Shown piece by piece: positions 27,932-38,409 of a stretch of DNA of 64,000 nt. The DNA is taken from contig NZ_CAKAKL010000004.1 of NCBI RefSeq assembly GCF_916619195.1, positions 319,501 to 383,500 on the forward strand, given 5' to 3'. Position 1 is the stretch's first letter. Each line of letters opens with the position of its first letter. The position numbers were made by a program, and so were the translations under genes. The notes under the pieces are model-generated. The model searched no databases. It was not told the DNA's origin and saw only the letters and a program-made list of their open reading frames with translations. Source of the stretch: Inquilinus sp. Marseille-Q2685. Its GTDB lineage: Bacteria; Pseudomonadota; Alphaproteobacteria; DSM-16000; Inquilinaceae.

Positions 27932-28921
27932 CTAAAACTCCGTCTCCAGCACCCGGTCCGGCGGCACATGGCCGTCGACGAAGCTGCGGATGTTGACGAT
28001 CACCTTCTGGCCCATGTCGATCCGGCCCTCGAGGGTCGCCGAGCCCATATGCGGCAGCAGCACGACGTTGGGCAGCTTGAGCAGCTTCGGGTTGACGTTC
28101 GGCTCGCGCTCGAACACGTCGAGCCCGGCCCCTGCCAGCTCGCCCTGCTTCAGCATCTGGGCCAGCGCCGTCTCGTCGATCACCTCGCCGCGCGAGGTGT
28201 TCACGATCAGCGCGTCGCGGCGCAGCAGCTTCAGCCGCCGGGCCGACAGCAGGTGGAAGGTCGCCGGGGTGCGCGGGCAGTTGACCGAGACGATGTCCAT
28301 CCGCGACAGCATCTGGTCCAGGCTGGGCCAGTAGGTGGCGTCCAGCTCGGCCTCCACCTCCGGATGCACGCGGTTCCGGTTGTGGTAGTGCACCGACAGG
28401 CCGAAGGCGCGGGCGCGGCGCGCCACCGCCTGGCCGATCCGGCCCATGCCGATGATGCCGAGCCGCTTGCCGCCCAGCCGGGCGCCGAGCATGCCGGTCG
28501 GGCTCCAGCCGGTCCATTGCCCGCCGCGGACCAGCCGCTCGCCCTCCGCCAGCCGGCGGGCCACGGCCAGGATCAGGGCCATGGTCATGTCGGCCGTGTC
28601 CTCGGTCAGGACGCCGGGGGTGTTGGTCACGGTCAGCCCGCGCGCCTTGGCGGCGCCGAGGTCGATGTGGTCCACGCCGGTGCCGAAGCTGGCGACCAGC
28701 TTCAGCTGCGGCCCGGACTTGGCCAGCAGCTCGGCGTCGATCCGGTCGGTCACCGTCGGCACCAGCACGTCGGCCTCGCCCATCGCGGCCGCCAGCTGGT
28801 CGCGGTCCATGGCCACGTCGTCATGGTTCAGCCGAGTCTCGAACAGCTCCATCATCCGGGTCTCGATGACATCCGGCAGCTTGCGCGTGACGATGACGAG
28901 CGGACGTTTTCTCTCGGCCAT
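27932..28921 (-). CDS. D-2-hydroxyacid dehydrogenase (glyoxylate/hydroxypyruvate reductase type)
   Basis: A 329-residue NAD(P)-dependent D-2-hydroxyacid dehydrogenase. Parts in order: the substrate-binding VASFGTGVDHIDL, the dinucleotide loop GIIGMGRIGQAVARRA, the catalytic arginine region NTSRGEVIDE, the glutamate in LDVFEREP and the histidine in LLPHMGSAT. The start at 28921 (MAERKRPLVIVT) is preferred to one 36 bp upstream, because family proteins begin at this strand. The set of residues fits GyaR-like glyoxylate or glycerate dehydrogenases. Exact substrate is unproven. Confidence 0.9.
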   Translation of the reverse strand: MAERKRPLVIVTRKLPDVIETRMMELFETRLNHDDVAMDRDQLAAAMGEADVLVPTVTDRIDAELLAKSGPQLKLVASFGTGVDHIDLGAAKARGLTVTNTPGVLTEDTADMTMALILAVARRLAEGERLVRGGQWTGWSPTGMLGARLGGKRLGIIGMGRIGQAVARRARAFGLSVHYHNRNRVHPEVEAELDATYWPSLDQMLSRMDIVSVNCPRTPATFHLLSARRLKLLRRDALIVNTSRGEVIDETALAQMLKQGELAGAGLDVFEREPNVNPKLLKLPNVVLLPHMGSATLEGRIDMGQKVIVNIRSFVDGHVPPDRVLETEF

Positions 28922-29057
28922 GGCGGAACCAGTCCCGGCAACCCCGTTTGCGCCCATAGAGCAAGCCGGGCGGGCGGTTGTCCAGCCGGACTGTGACCGA
29001 GGTCACCGTCCGGCCGAAGAGTCGCGTAGGATGATGGCATCGACCGGCGGAAGGATC

Positions 29058-29795
29058 ATGCGGGACGAAACCGATTTTCGCGGCACGTTGCAGCGGCAGG
29101 CGCGGTGGCCGCTCGCGGTGGGGGCGCTGGCGCTCGCCGCCCTGGCGGTGCCGCTCGCCGTCGATCCCGCGCTCGGCGCCGCCTTCGTGGCGCGGGCCGA
29201 GCTGCTGTATGGCGGCATCGCCACGCTGATCCTGGCCGGCCTCGCCGCCCACGCCCCGCATCGCCGCTTCGGCCCGGCCAACATGGTGACGCTGTCGCGC
29301 ATCGTGCTGATCTGCCTCCTGGCCGCGCTGATGGGTACGGCGGCGCCGGACGAGGACTGCCTGTGGCTGATCGCCGGATTCGCCGCGCTGGCCCTGGCGC
29401 TGGACGGGGTCGACGGCTGGGCGGCACGGCGCAGCGGCCTGACCTCCCGCTTCGGCGCCCGATTCGACATGGAGGCCGACGCCTTCTTCGTCCTGGTCCT
29501 GTCGGTGCTGGCCTGGCAGTGGGGCAAGGTCGGGGTCTGGGTGCTGCTGATCGGGGCGATGCGCTATCTCTATGTCCTGGCCGGTGCCCCTTGGCCCTGG
29601 CTGCGCGCGCCGGTGCCGGAGAGCTTCGCCCGCAAGGCGGTGTGCGTGGTCCAGATCCTGGCGCTGATCGCCTGCCTGGCACCGCCGGTGCCGCATGCGC
29701 TGGCCACGACGCTGGCGGCGGGTGCGCTGGCGCTGCTGGTCTGGTCCTTCGGCCGCGACGTGGCCTGGCTGTGGCGGCGGCGCCTGCCGGCATGA
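29058..29795 (+). CDS. CDP-alcohol phosphatidyltransferase family enzyme
   Basis: A 245-residue membrane enzyme that would transfer a phospho-alcohol from a CDP-activated donor. The complete motif D-G-x2-A-R-x8-G-x3-D-x3-D is visible at residues 119-141, with a further Asp116 before it. Six or so hydrophobic segments surround the motif. AAGGA precedes the ATG. Its stop overlaps the start of the FkbM gene (ATGA). It belongs to a three-gene operon with an FkbM methyltransferase and a RibD-type reductase, which is unusual company for a phospholipid enzyme. The acceptor is unknown. Confidence 0.85.
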   Translation: MRDETDFRGTLQRQARWPLAVGALALAALAVPLAVDPALGAAFVARAELLYGGIATLILAGLAAHAPHRRFGPANMVTLSRIVLICLLAALMGTAAPDEDCLWLIAGFAALALALDGVDGWAARRSGLTSRFGARFDMEADAFFVLVLSVLAWQWGKVGVWVLLIGAMRYLYVLAGAPWPWLRAPVPESFARKAVCVVQILALIACLAPPVPHALATTLAAGALALLVWSFGRDVAWLWRRRLPA

Positions 29796-30538
29796 ACGCC
29801 ATCACCCGCGCCGCCGGCATCGCCCGCTCCCTCGCCATCTATCGCGGCATCCCCGGGCGCTCCGCCCGCTTCCGGCGCTTCTTCTCGGCCCTGATCCGTC
29901 CCGGCGACCTGTGCTTCGACATCGGCGCCCATGTCGGCAACCGCAGCCTGTGCTGGGCCGGGCTCGGCGCCCGGGTGGTGGCGGTCGAGCCGCAGCCCGA
30001 TCTCGCCCGGCTGCTCCGCCGCAGCTTCCGCGGCCATCCCGGCATCACCCTGGTCGAGAGCGCGGTCGGCGCCGGTCCCGGCACCGCGGTGCTGCATCTC
30101 AGCAGCCGCACGCCCACGGTCGCCAGCCTGTCGCCGGACTGGATCGAGACGGTGTCGCGGACCGACGGCTTCGCCTCGATCCGCTGGGACCGGAAGGTCG
30201 AGGTGCCGGTGACGACCTTGGACGCGCTGATCGGCCGCTTCGGCGTCCCCGCCTTCTGCAAGATCGATGTCGAGGGCTTCGAGGCCGAGGTGCTGGCCGG
30301 GCTGTCCCGTCCCCTGCCCTGCCTGTCGGTCGAATACGTCCCGGCGGCGCTGCCGGCCACCCTGGCAGCGCTCGACCGGATCGAGGCGCTGGGCCGCTAT
30401 CGGTTCCAGGCCTCGCTCGGCGAAACCGGGCGCTTCCTGTGGCCGAACTGGCGAAGCGGGCACGAAGTGCGGGCCTGGCTGTTGACTCTCTCGCCGGAGG
30501 ACCGCTCCGGCGACCTCTATGCGCGGGCCGAGGCTTGA
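29792..30538 (+). CDS. FkbM-family SAM-dependent methyltransferase
   Basis: A 248-residue methyltransferase with the FkbM layout. The SAM-binding loop is LCFDIGAHVGNRSL near residues 40-53, followed by VVAVEPQPDLARLL, and the later KIDVEGFEAEVLAGL segment that defines the family. FkbM enzymes usually O-methylate sugars or secondary-metabolite hydroxyls. It overlaps both neighbours by one to four bases (ATGA at the start, TGATG at the end), so translation of the operon is coupled. A natural-product tailoring role is inferred. Confidence 0.88.
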   Translation: MNAITRAAGIARSLAIYRGIPGRSARFRRFFSALIRPGDLCFDIGAHVGNRSLCWAGLGARVVAVEPQPDLARLLRRSFRGHPGITLVESAVGAGPGTAVLHLSSRTPTVASLSPDWIETVSRTDGFASIRWDRKVEVPVTTLDALIGRFGVPAFCKIDVEGFEAEVLAGLSRPLPCLSVEYVPAALPATLAALDRIEALGRYRFQASLGETGRFLWPNWRSGHEVRAWLLTLSPEDRSGDLYARAEA

Positions 30539-31287
30539 TGGACACCGCCTGGATCTGGCTGCTCGACCGCCGCGCCGGCCGGCCGGAGGCGCCGCTGCCC
30601 TCCGAGGCCGAGGCCCGCGACCGGATCGCGCTGCTGCGCCCCTTCGCCGAGGCCGAGGGCCGCTATGCCCTGGCCCATCTCGGCCAGAGCATCGACGGCC
30701 ACATCGCCACCGGCTGCGGCCAGTCGCAATACGTCACCGGCCCCTGCAACCTCGACCATCTGCACCGGCTGCGGGCCCTGGCCGACGCCGTGCTGGTCGG
30801 CGCCGGCACCGTCGCGCATGACGATCCGCGGCTGACCACCCGCCGGGTCGAAGGCCCGAGCCCGGTGCGGGTGGTGCTGGACCCCGACCGCCGGCTCGAC
30901 GACCGGCATGGCGTGTTCACCGACGGCGCCGCGCCGACGCTGCTGCTCTGCGCCGCCCGCCGCGCCGACCGTCCGGCCGGCGCGGCCGAGGTGATCGGCC
31001 TCGACGACCTGTCGCCGGCCGCGGTGCTGGCGGCGCTAGCGGCGCGGGGCCTGCGGCGGGTGCTGATCGAGGGCGGCGGCACCACGGTGTCGCGCTTCCT
31101 CGCCGCCGGGGTGCTGGACCGGCTGCATGTCGCGGTGGCGCCGTTGATCATCGGCTCCGGCAAGGGCGGGCTGCGACTGCCGGAGATCGCCCATCTCGAC
31201 CAGGCCCTGCGCCCGCCCTGCCGCACCTATGCCATGGGCGGCGACGTGCTGTTCGACTTCGACCTGCGGGGGACGACGTCGCCCTGA
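30538..31287 (+). CDS. RibD C-terminal-type pyrimidine/pteridine reductase
   Basis: A 249-residue protein of the RibD reductase/dihydrofolate reductase-like family without a deaminase domain. It shows YALAHLGQSIDGHIAT, QYVTGPCNLDHLHRLRALAD, VGAGTVAHDDPRLTTR and VLIEGGGTTVSRFL, matching the riboflavin-type ribosyl reductase fold that uses NADPH. The first 35 residues are extra. It ends an operon of three overlapping genes and faces the PTPS-like gene cluster. A stand-alone RibD reductase near a PTPS-like protein suggests a modified pteridine product rather than riboflavin. Confidence 0.87.
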   Translation: MDTAWIWLLDRRAGRPEAPLPSEAEARDRIALLRPFAEAEGRYALAHLGQSIDGHIATGCGQSQYVTGPCNLDHLHRLRALADAVLVGAGTVAHDDPRLTTRRVEGPSPVRVVLDPDRRLDDRHGVFTDGAAPTLLLCAARRADRPAGAAEVIGLDDLSPAAVLAALAARGLRRVLIEGGGTTVSRFLAAGVLDRLHVAVAPLIIGSGKGGLRLPEIAHLDQALRPPCRTYAMGGDVLFDFDLRGTTSP

Positions 31288-31313
31288 AGAGACCGACTTG
31301 CCCTTACCCGAAC

Positions 31314-31407
31314 TGTCATCCTCGGGCTTGACCCGAGGATCCAGGGGCAGTCGATGCCGCTCTGGGTGCCCCCTGGATCGCCGGGTCAAGCCCGGCGATC
31401 CAGGGGG
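31314..31407. repeat. Dispersed palindromic repeat, family A, copy 3 (rearranged end)
   Basis: The left arm TGTCATCCTCGGGCTTGACC matches copy 1, but the right end reads CCCGGCGATCCAGGGGG instead of ending ATGACA. As a result 31369-31407 is itself a perfect hairpin with 17-bp arms (CCCCCTGGATCGCCGGG) and a five-base TCAAG loop. It separates two convergent operons and could act as a terminator for both. Confidence 0.8.
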
Positions 31408-31438
31408 CGGTGTCTCGAAACGGCAGTCGCCGCCTGCC

Positions 31439-32482
31439 TCACCCCACCAGATCCAGCTCATGCGCGAAGGCGGCCGCCTGGGCGGGCCAGCCGGGCAGCC
31501 GGGCGCGCGCCGCCAGCCCGGCCTCGCGCAGCCGCAGCCGCGCGCCCGGATCGGTCAGGAGGCGGCGCAGCGCTTCGGTCAGGGCGTCGACAGCACCCGG
31601 CGGCACCAGGATGCCGGCGTCGGGCGGCACCGTGTCCGGGATGGCGCCGCCGGTGGTGCTGACGATCGGCAGGCCGCGCGCCGAAGCCTCGGCCAGGGCC
31701 ATGCCGTAGCCCTCGTGATGCGAGGGCAGCACGAACAGGTCGGACCGGTCGTAGTGCCGCAGCAGCGTCGGCTCATCGATCTCGCCGAGGAAGCGGATGC
31801 GGCCGGCAAGGCCGGCGCGGTCCACCGCCGCGAGCACTTCACGGGCGTGGCCGGCGTCGCGCTCCAGGCTGCCGGCGCAGACCAGCCGCCAGGGCAGGCC
31901 GGCCAGGCGCTGCAGCGCCGCGACGAGGTCGAGATAGCCCTTGCGCGGCGTCAGCGTGGCGACGCAGAGCAGCACCGGCGCCGCCTCGCCCGAGCCCTGG
32001 GCCGGCGGCGTCGGGTCGGTGCCCGGCAGCACCACGCCGATCCGCCCTGTCTCCACGCCGTAGCCGAACAGATCGCGGGCGGTGCCGGGGCTGGTGACGA
32101 TCACCCGCCGCGCCGCCGCCAGCGCCTGCCGCTCGCTGGCCTCCAGCGCCTGGTGCTGCGCCGGGCTCAAGCCCTGCTCGAAGGCCAAGGGGTGGTGAAT
32201 CAGCGCCACCAGCCGCAGCCGCGCGGCCTCGGCCGCCATCGGCCGCGGCAGCACGCTGAAGGCCAGCCCGTCCACCACTGTCAGGGTGTTGTCGGGCAGG
32301 TCCCGCAGCACCGCGGCGGCCTCCGCCGCCTCGGCCTCGCTGGGAAAGGGAAACCCGTCCCCCAGCCGGCGCAGCGTCACCCGCCGGCCGAGCCCCCGCA
32401 GACCTTCGATGATGCGCTTGTCGTAGATATAGCCGCCGGTGCGCGACTCCGGGTCGCCCGGCAGCAGGAAGGCGATGCTCAT
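31439..32482 (-). CDS. Glycosyltransferase family 4
   Basis: A 347-residue GT-B glycosyltransferase. The N-terminal lobe starts [23 protein letters not shown]; the C-terminal lobe carries [14 protein letters not shown] and the donor-binding [18 protein letters not shown], with the E-x7-E pair. It likely uses a nucleotide sugar. Its start overlaps the stop of the PTPS-like gene by four bases (ATGA), so it is last in a three-gene coupled operon. The acceptor could be the small molecule made by the neighbours. Confidence 0.88.
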   Translation of the reverse strand: MSIAFLLPGDPESRTGGYIYDKRIIEGLRGLGRRVTLRRLGDGFPFPSEAEAAEAAAVLRDLPDNTLTVVDGLAFSVLPRPMAAEAARLRLVALIHHPLAFEQGLSPAQHQALEASERQALAAARRVIVTSPGTARDLFGYGVETGRIGVVLPGTDPTPPAQGSGEAAPVLLCVATLTPRKGYLDLVAALQRLAGLPWRLVCAGSLERDAGHAREVLAAVDRAGLAGRIRFLGEIDEPTLLRHYDRSDLFVLPSHHEGYGMALAEASARGLPIVSTTGGAIPDTVPPDAGILVPPGAVDALTEALRRLLTDPGARLRLREAGLAARARLPGWPAQAAAFAHELDLVG

Positions 32483-32889
32483 CGCGCCAGCCGGCCCTCA
32501 TAGGAGGCCCAGGCGACATGCGATTCGTGCAGGGTCACGGCCAGGCTTTCGATCGCCGCCGCGCCGGGCCCCAGCTCGCCCGCCGCGATCCGCGCGGCGA
32601 TGCGGTCGAAGATGGTGCGGGCCAGCACCTCGGTCGTGGTGTTGCGCCCGGCGAAGGCCGGCTCGTCGTCCAGGTTGCGGTAGTTCAGCTCGCCCATCAC
32701 CGCCTTCAGCGCGTCCGAGGCCAGGCCGATGTCGACGACGATGCCGTCGGCATCCAGCTCCGCCCGACGGAAAGCCAGGTCGACCACGTAGGTGGCGCCG
32801 TGCAGCTTCTGCGCCGGGCCGAACACGGCGCCGCGGAAGCTGTGGGCGATCATGAAGTGATCGCGGACCGAAACCGTGTACATGTTCAT
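32479..32889 (-). CDS. 6-pyruvoyl-tetrahydropterin synthase-fold protein with altered active site
   Basis: This 136-residue protein has the PTPS/QueD fold. Zinc ligands His16 (IAHSF) and His30 (KLHGATY) remain, but the third (H-x-H) is Ala32 and the catalytic cysteine four residues before His30 is Ala26. The usual LDHxxLND motif reads LNYRNLDD, losing the Asp-His pair. The pterin-anchoring glutamate (LHESHVAW, Glu122) is kept. It could bind a pteridine without normal PTPS or QueD chemistry. It overlaps both flanking genes by four bases. Confidence 0.85.
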   Translation of the reverse strand: MNMYTVSVRDHFMIAHSFRGAVFGPAQKLHGATYVVDLAFRRAELDADGIVVDIGLASDALKAVMGELNYRNLDDEPAFAGRNTTTEVLARTIFDRIAARIAAGELGPGAAAIESLAVTLHESHVAWASYEGRLAR

Positions 32890-33860
32890 TCCTCTGGGTA
32901 GCGGATGCGCTGGCACAGCGCGCCGGCGGGGTCGGCCGCCAGCCGGGCCAGCACCTCGGGCAGGTCGTCGAAACCGCACTCGCCGCTGACCAGCGCGTCC
33001 AGCGCCGGGTCGAGCAGCAGTTCCAGCGCCTTCCTCATGCGCCGGGCATGGTCCCAGCGCGGCCGCTGCGCCGTCGCCACCATCCCGACCTGGGAGGAGC
33101 GCAGGGTCAGGCGCTTCGAATGGAAGGCCTCGCCCAGCGGCAGCAGCACCGGCGTGTCGCCGTACCAGCTGGCCTCCACCACCGTCGCCTCGACCCCGGC
33201 GAGGCCGAGCGCGGTCGCCGCCCCCTTCGGGCTGCCGCTGGCATGGATCACGAGGTCCTGGTCGCCCGGCGCGTCCTGCGGCAGGGCGAAGCCGACGCCG
33301 AGCGCCGCGGCGACCGTCTGTCGGCCGGGATCGGTGTCGACCAGGGTCACGGCGCAGCCCGGGATCCGCCCGGCCAGGCGGGCGACGAGGCACCCGACGA
33401 CCCCGGCGCCGACCACCGCGATCCGGTCGCCCGGCCGCGCCGCCGAATCCCAGACCACGTTCAGCGCCGTTTCCATGTTCGCGGCCAGCACCGCCCGCTC
33501 CGGCGGCAGCCCCTCGGGCAGCGGCGTCACCGCCGATGCCGGCACCACATAGCGGGTCTGGTGCGGGTAAAGGCAGAACACGTCGCGGCCCAGCAGCGGC
33601 TCCGGCCCGGCCTCGACCGTGCCGACATTGACGTAGCCGTACTTCAGCGGCCCGGGGAACGCGCCGGCCTGGAACGGCGCCCGCATTGCCTGGTGCTGGC
33701 TGCGCGGCACCTTGCCCTGGAACACCAGCGCCTCGGTGCCGCGGCTGAGGGCGCCGAAGCGGGCCCGCACCAGCACCTCGCCGGGGCCCGGCTCGGGCAG
33801 GGTCTCGGTGCCGATCCGGGCCTGACCCGGCTTGAGGATCCAGAGGGCGCGCGCATCCAT
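32886..33860 (-). CDS. Medium-chain dehydrogenase, BchC-like, without zinc ligands
   Basis: A 324-residue MDR-superfamily oxidoreductase. The N-terminal lobe has [17 protein letters not shown] in the place of the zinc-containing G-x2-C-S-G segment, and lacks the G-H-E motif. The same pattern is seen in BchC-type dehydrogenases. The Rossmann fold is clear as [18 protein letters not shown]. The start at 33860 leaves 78 bp to the divergent xylulokinase. It is the first gene of the operon with the PTPS-like and glycosyltransferase genes and probably oxidises or reduces their intermediate. Confidence 0.83.
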   Translation of the reverse strand: MDARALWILKPGQARIGTETLPEPGPGEVLVRARFGALSRGTEALVFQGKVPRSQHQAMRAPFQAGAFPGPLKYGYVNVGTVEAGPEPLLGRDVFCLYPHQTRYVVPASAVTPLPEGLPPERAVLAANMETALNVVWDSAARPGDRIAVVGAGVVGCLVARLAGRIPGCAVTLVDTDPGRQTVAAALGVGFALPQDAPGDQDLVIHASGSPKGAATALGLAGVEATVVEASWYGDTPVLLPLGEAFHSKRLTLRSSQVGMVATAQRPRWDHARRMRKALELLLDPALDALVSGECGFDDLPEVLARLAADPAGALCQRIRYPEE

Positions 33861-33938
33861 AGGCCCATGGATAAGCCGGCGCATTGTCTCCGGCCAGTGG
33901 GTTCCGTAGCTTGGGGGGCCGCAATCGGGAGGATGGGC

Positions 33939-35399
<1,461 letters not shown>

Positions 35400-36263
35400 C
35401 TACTCCCCCGCCACCGCGCCGAGGCTGGCGATGACGACGAGCGCGATGCCGGCCAGCTGGGCCGGGCTGAGGGCCTGGCCGAGCACGACGAAGCCGATCA
35501 GCGTGCCCAGCGCCGGCTCCGCGCTCATCAGGATGCCGAAGGCCCGGGTCGGCATCCGCCGCAGGGCCATCATCTCCAGCGCATAGGGGAGGAGCGGCAC
35601 CAGGATGGCGAGGCCGATGGTGATGCCCAGCACCGGCAGCGGGATGTGGCCGCCATTCTCCGCCAGCCCCCAGGGCGCGGCCACCAGCGCGGCGACGAGC
35701 AGGGACATGGTCAGCCCCTGCAGCCCCTCGAACACCTGGCCGACCCGCTTCATCAGCACGATATACGCCGCCCAGCCGCAGGCGGCGCCGAGGGCGAAGA
35801 GGGCGCCGACCGGGTCGACCGTCCAGTCCGACCCGTCATGCACCAGCAGCACCACCCCGGCCAGCGCCAGCACCGGCCAGACCGCGTGCCAGGCCCGGCG
35901 CATGCCGAAGGCGGCGACGCCGAGCGGCCCGAGGAAATCGATCGCCGTGGCCAGGCCCAGCGGGATGCGGATCACGGCCTGGAAGTAGCACAGCGTCATG
36001 CCGGCCATCGCCGCGCCCAGCAGGATCGCCCCGCGCCACTGCACCCGGCTGTAGGAGAAGAGAGTCGGCCGGGTGATCAGCGCCAGCAGCAGCGCCGCCC
36101 AGGCGAGCCGAAGCCAGGTCGTGCCCATGGGGCCGAAGCTCTCCAGCGTCGGCGTCGCCAGGGCGGCGCCGAGCTGGACCGAGGTCATCGAGCCGACCGC
36201 CATCAGGGCGGCGACGGCGACGCCCGCGGTCAGGCCCGCTCTGGTCTCGGAATTGCTCGTCAT
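35400..36263 (-). CDS. EamA/DMT-family transporter (RhtA-like)
   Basis: A 287-residue drug/metabolite transporter with two EamA repeats and ten predicted membrane helices. The first repeat starts TAGVAVAALMAVGSMTSVQLG, and RMPTRAFGILMSAEPALGTLIGF near the end is typical of threonine/homoserine exporter RhtA. It precedes a LysE-family exporter in the same cluster, which supports amino-acid export. Its stop touches that of xylB. Confidence 0.85.
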   Translation of the reverse strand: MTSNSETRAGLTAGVAVAALMAVGSMTSVQLGAALATPTLESFGPMGTTWLRLAWAALLLALITRPTLFSYSRVQWRGAILLGAAMAGMTLCYFQAVIRIPLGLATAIDFLGPLGVAAFGMRRAWHAVWPVLALAGVVLLVHDGSDWTVDPVGALFALGAACGWAAYIVLMKRVGQVFEGLQGLTMSLLVAALVAAPWGLAENGGHIPLPVLGITIGLAILVPLLPYALEMMALRRMPTRAFGILMSAEPALGTLIGFVVLGQALSPAQLAGIALVVIASLGAVAGE

Positions 36264-36332
36264 TCTTCCTGGATCCGGCTGTCCGGTCGGGGCGGCAGTA
36301 TAGCGGCGGCGGCGCCGGTGTCGCCCTCCGGC

Positions 36333-36974
36333 TCAGACCGGGCGCTTGTCGAAGGCCATCCGCACCGCGAAGCCGGCCAGCAGGCTGCCCATCACCCAGC
36401 GCTGCACCTGCAGCCAGGTCGGCCGCGCCGCGAACCAGGCGGCGATGCCGCCGGCCGCCAGCACGATCAGCAGGTTGACGGTGAAGCTGATCGCCACCTG
36501 GGTGGCGCCCAGCACCAGGCTCTGCAGCAGCACCCGGCCGCGCTCCGTGTCGATGAACTGCGGCAGCAGCGAGACGTAGAAGATGGCGATCTTCGGGTTC
36601 AGCAGGCTGGTCAGGAAGCCCATGGCGAACAGCTTGCCCGGGCGGTCGGCCTCGAGGTCGCGCCGCGGCTGCAGCGCCGAGCCGGCGCCGGGGCGCACCG
36701 AATTCCAGGCCATCCACAAGAGGTACAGCGCGCCGGCCCATTTCACCGCCTCATAGGCCAGCGGCACGGCCAGCATCAGCGCGGTGAGACCGAGCGCGGT
36801 CGCCAGCATGTAGCAGAGGAAGCCGAGCACAACCCCGGCCAGCGAGATCACCCCGGCCAGCCGGCCCTGCAGGATCGAGCGCGACAGCAGGTAGATCATG
36901 TTCGGCCCGGGGGTGCAGACCATGCCGAGCGCGATCAGGGCGAGGCCGGCCAGGCCGGTAGGGCTGACGATCAT
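36333..36974 (-). CDS. LysE/RhtB-family amino-acid exporter
   Basis: A 213-residue membrane exporter. It shows the family core CTPGPNMIYLLSRSILQGR, about residues 20-38, and FLTSLLNPKIAIFYVSLLPQF, about 115-135, with six hydrophobic segments. The start at 36974 follows GAGGA by eight bases; the longer upstream frame is not hydrophobic and is improbable. Together with the EamA transporter it probably exports amino acids or analogues. The substrate is not identifiable. Confidence 0.87.
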   Translation of the reverse strand: MIVSPTGLAGLALIALGMVCTPGPNMIYLLSRSILQGRLAGVISLAGVVLGFLCYMLATALGLTALMLAVPLAYEAVKWAGALYLLWMAWNSVRPGAGSALQPRRDLEADRPGKLFAMGFLTSLLNPKIAIFYVSLLPQFIDTERGRVLLQSLVLGATQVAISFTVNLLIVLAAGGIAAWFAARPTWLQVQRWVMGSLLAGFAVRMAFDKRPV

Positions 36975-37100
36975 CGACGGAGTCCTCGGGTTGACGCCGC
37001 CGAGCATTGCGGCCCGCCTCGCCGCCGGGCAACCGGAACATTGCTCCGAGCGCAAGATTCACCCGCCCCTGCGCGCCCGCTCCGCCCCGGCCGTCGTCCC

Positions 37101-38306
37101 TCAGCCCTTCACCAGCGGGCAGCCGCCCTCGGCCTCGGGCCGGAAGGCCTGGTCGGCCGGGATGGTGGCGCGCAGGGTGTACAGGTCCCAGTCGCCCTTG
37201 GATTCGCCCGGCGCCTTGACCTGGAACAGGTACATCGGATGGATGTGGCGGCCGTCGGCGCGGATCCGGCCCTGGCCGAACAGCGGGTCGTCGCTGGGGT
37301 TGGCCTTCATCCAGGCCATCACCGCGGCGGGATCCTTGCCCTTGGTCGCCGAGACCGCCTTCAGATAATGGGTCAGCGCGGCATAGACGCCGGCCTGGAT
37401 CATGCTGGGCGGGTTGCCGCCCATGCGTTCGGCGAAGCGCTTGGAGAAGGCGCGGGTGCCGTCGTTCATGTCCCAGTAGAAGCCTTCGGTGAACAGCAGC
37501 CCCTGCGCCGCCGGCAGGCCCAGCGTCTTGACGTCGCGGATCGTGGTCAGGAGGCCGGCCAGCTTCTGCCCGCCGGCCTGCAGGCCGAACTCCGCCGCCT
37601 GCTTGATCGCGTTGATGGTGTCGCCGCCGGCATTGGCGAAGGCCACCACCTTGGCGCCCGAGGCCTGCGCCTGCAGCAGGAAGGAGGCGAAGTCCTGGCC
37701 CGGGAACGGATGGCGGACCGAGCCGGCGACGGTGCCTCCCTGGGCCTTGACCAAGGCGGAGGCGTCGCGCTCCAGCGCATGGCCGAAGGCGTAGTCGGCG
37801 GTGATGAAGAACCAGGTGTCGTCGCCCTGCCCCACCAGCGCGCTGGCGGTGCCGTGCGCCAGGGCCCAGGTGTCGTAGGTCCAGTGCACGGTGTTGGGCG
37901 AGCATTGCGCCCCGGTCAGGTCCGAGGTGCCGGCGCCGGAGTTGAGGAAGATCCTGTTCTTGTCGCGGGTGATCTGGTTGACCGCCAGCGCGACCGAGGA
38001 GGTCGGCACGTCGAGGATGGCGTCGACGCCGTCCTGGTCGTACCACTGCCGGGCGATGTTCGAGCCGATATCGGGCTTGTTCTGGTGGTCGGCCGAGACG
38101 ATCTCGACCGTCACCGTCTTGTCGACCGCGGCAAAATCCTCCGCCGCCATCCGGGCCGCGACCACCGAGCCCTCGCCGGTGATGTCGGCATAGACGCCGG
38201 ACCGGTCGTTCATCACCCCGACCTTGACCGCGGTCTGGGCCCCGGCCCCGCCGGCGGCCAGAAGGCCGGCCGTCAGCAGGCCCAGCGCCAGGACGTGAAG
38301 CTTCAT
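37101..38306 (-). CDS. Branched-chain-type ABC substrate-binding protein
   Basis: A 401-residue periplasmic binding protein of the LivJ/leucine-isoleucine-valine receptor class. It has a Sec signal (MKLHVLALGLLTAGLLAAGG, ending AGAQ), then KVGVMNDRSGVYADITGEGS and the IFLNSGAGTSDLTG hinge. GGGGGGAG precedes the ATG. No LivFGHM permease or ATPase genes adjoin, so it relies on components elsewhere or is an orphan sensor protein. Ligand is unknown; related orphan receptors bind varied amides and aromatic acids. Confidence 0.88.
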   Translation of the reverse strand: MKLHVLALGLLTAGLLAAGGAGAQTAVKVGVMNDRSGVYADITGEGSVVAARMAAEDFAAVDKTVTVEIVSADHQNKPDIGSNIARQWYDQDGVDAILDVPTSSVALAVNQITRDKNRIFLNSGAGTSDLTGAQCSPNTVHWTYDTWALAHGTASALVGQGDDTWFFITADYAFGHALERDASALVKAQGGTVAGSVRHPFPGQDFASFLLQAQASGAKVVAFANAGGDTINAIKQAAEFGLQAGGQKLAGLLTTIRDVKTLGLPAAQGLLFTEGFYWDMNDGTRAFSKRFAERMGGNPPSMIQAGVYAALTHYLKAVSATKGKDPAAVMAWMKANPSDDPLFGQGRIRADGRHIHPMYLFQVKAPGESKGDWDLYTLRATIPADQAFRPEAEGGCPLVKG

Positions 38307-38409
38307 CGTCTCCCCCCATCGCATGTTCTCGTTGCCGGGGATGATGACAGCAAGTCCGTCGGATCGACAAGCGAGGCCGGCCGGCGCTTCGCGCCCGGAG
38401 CGGCGCGGG

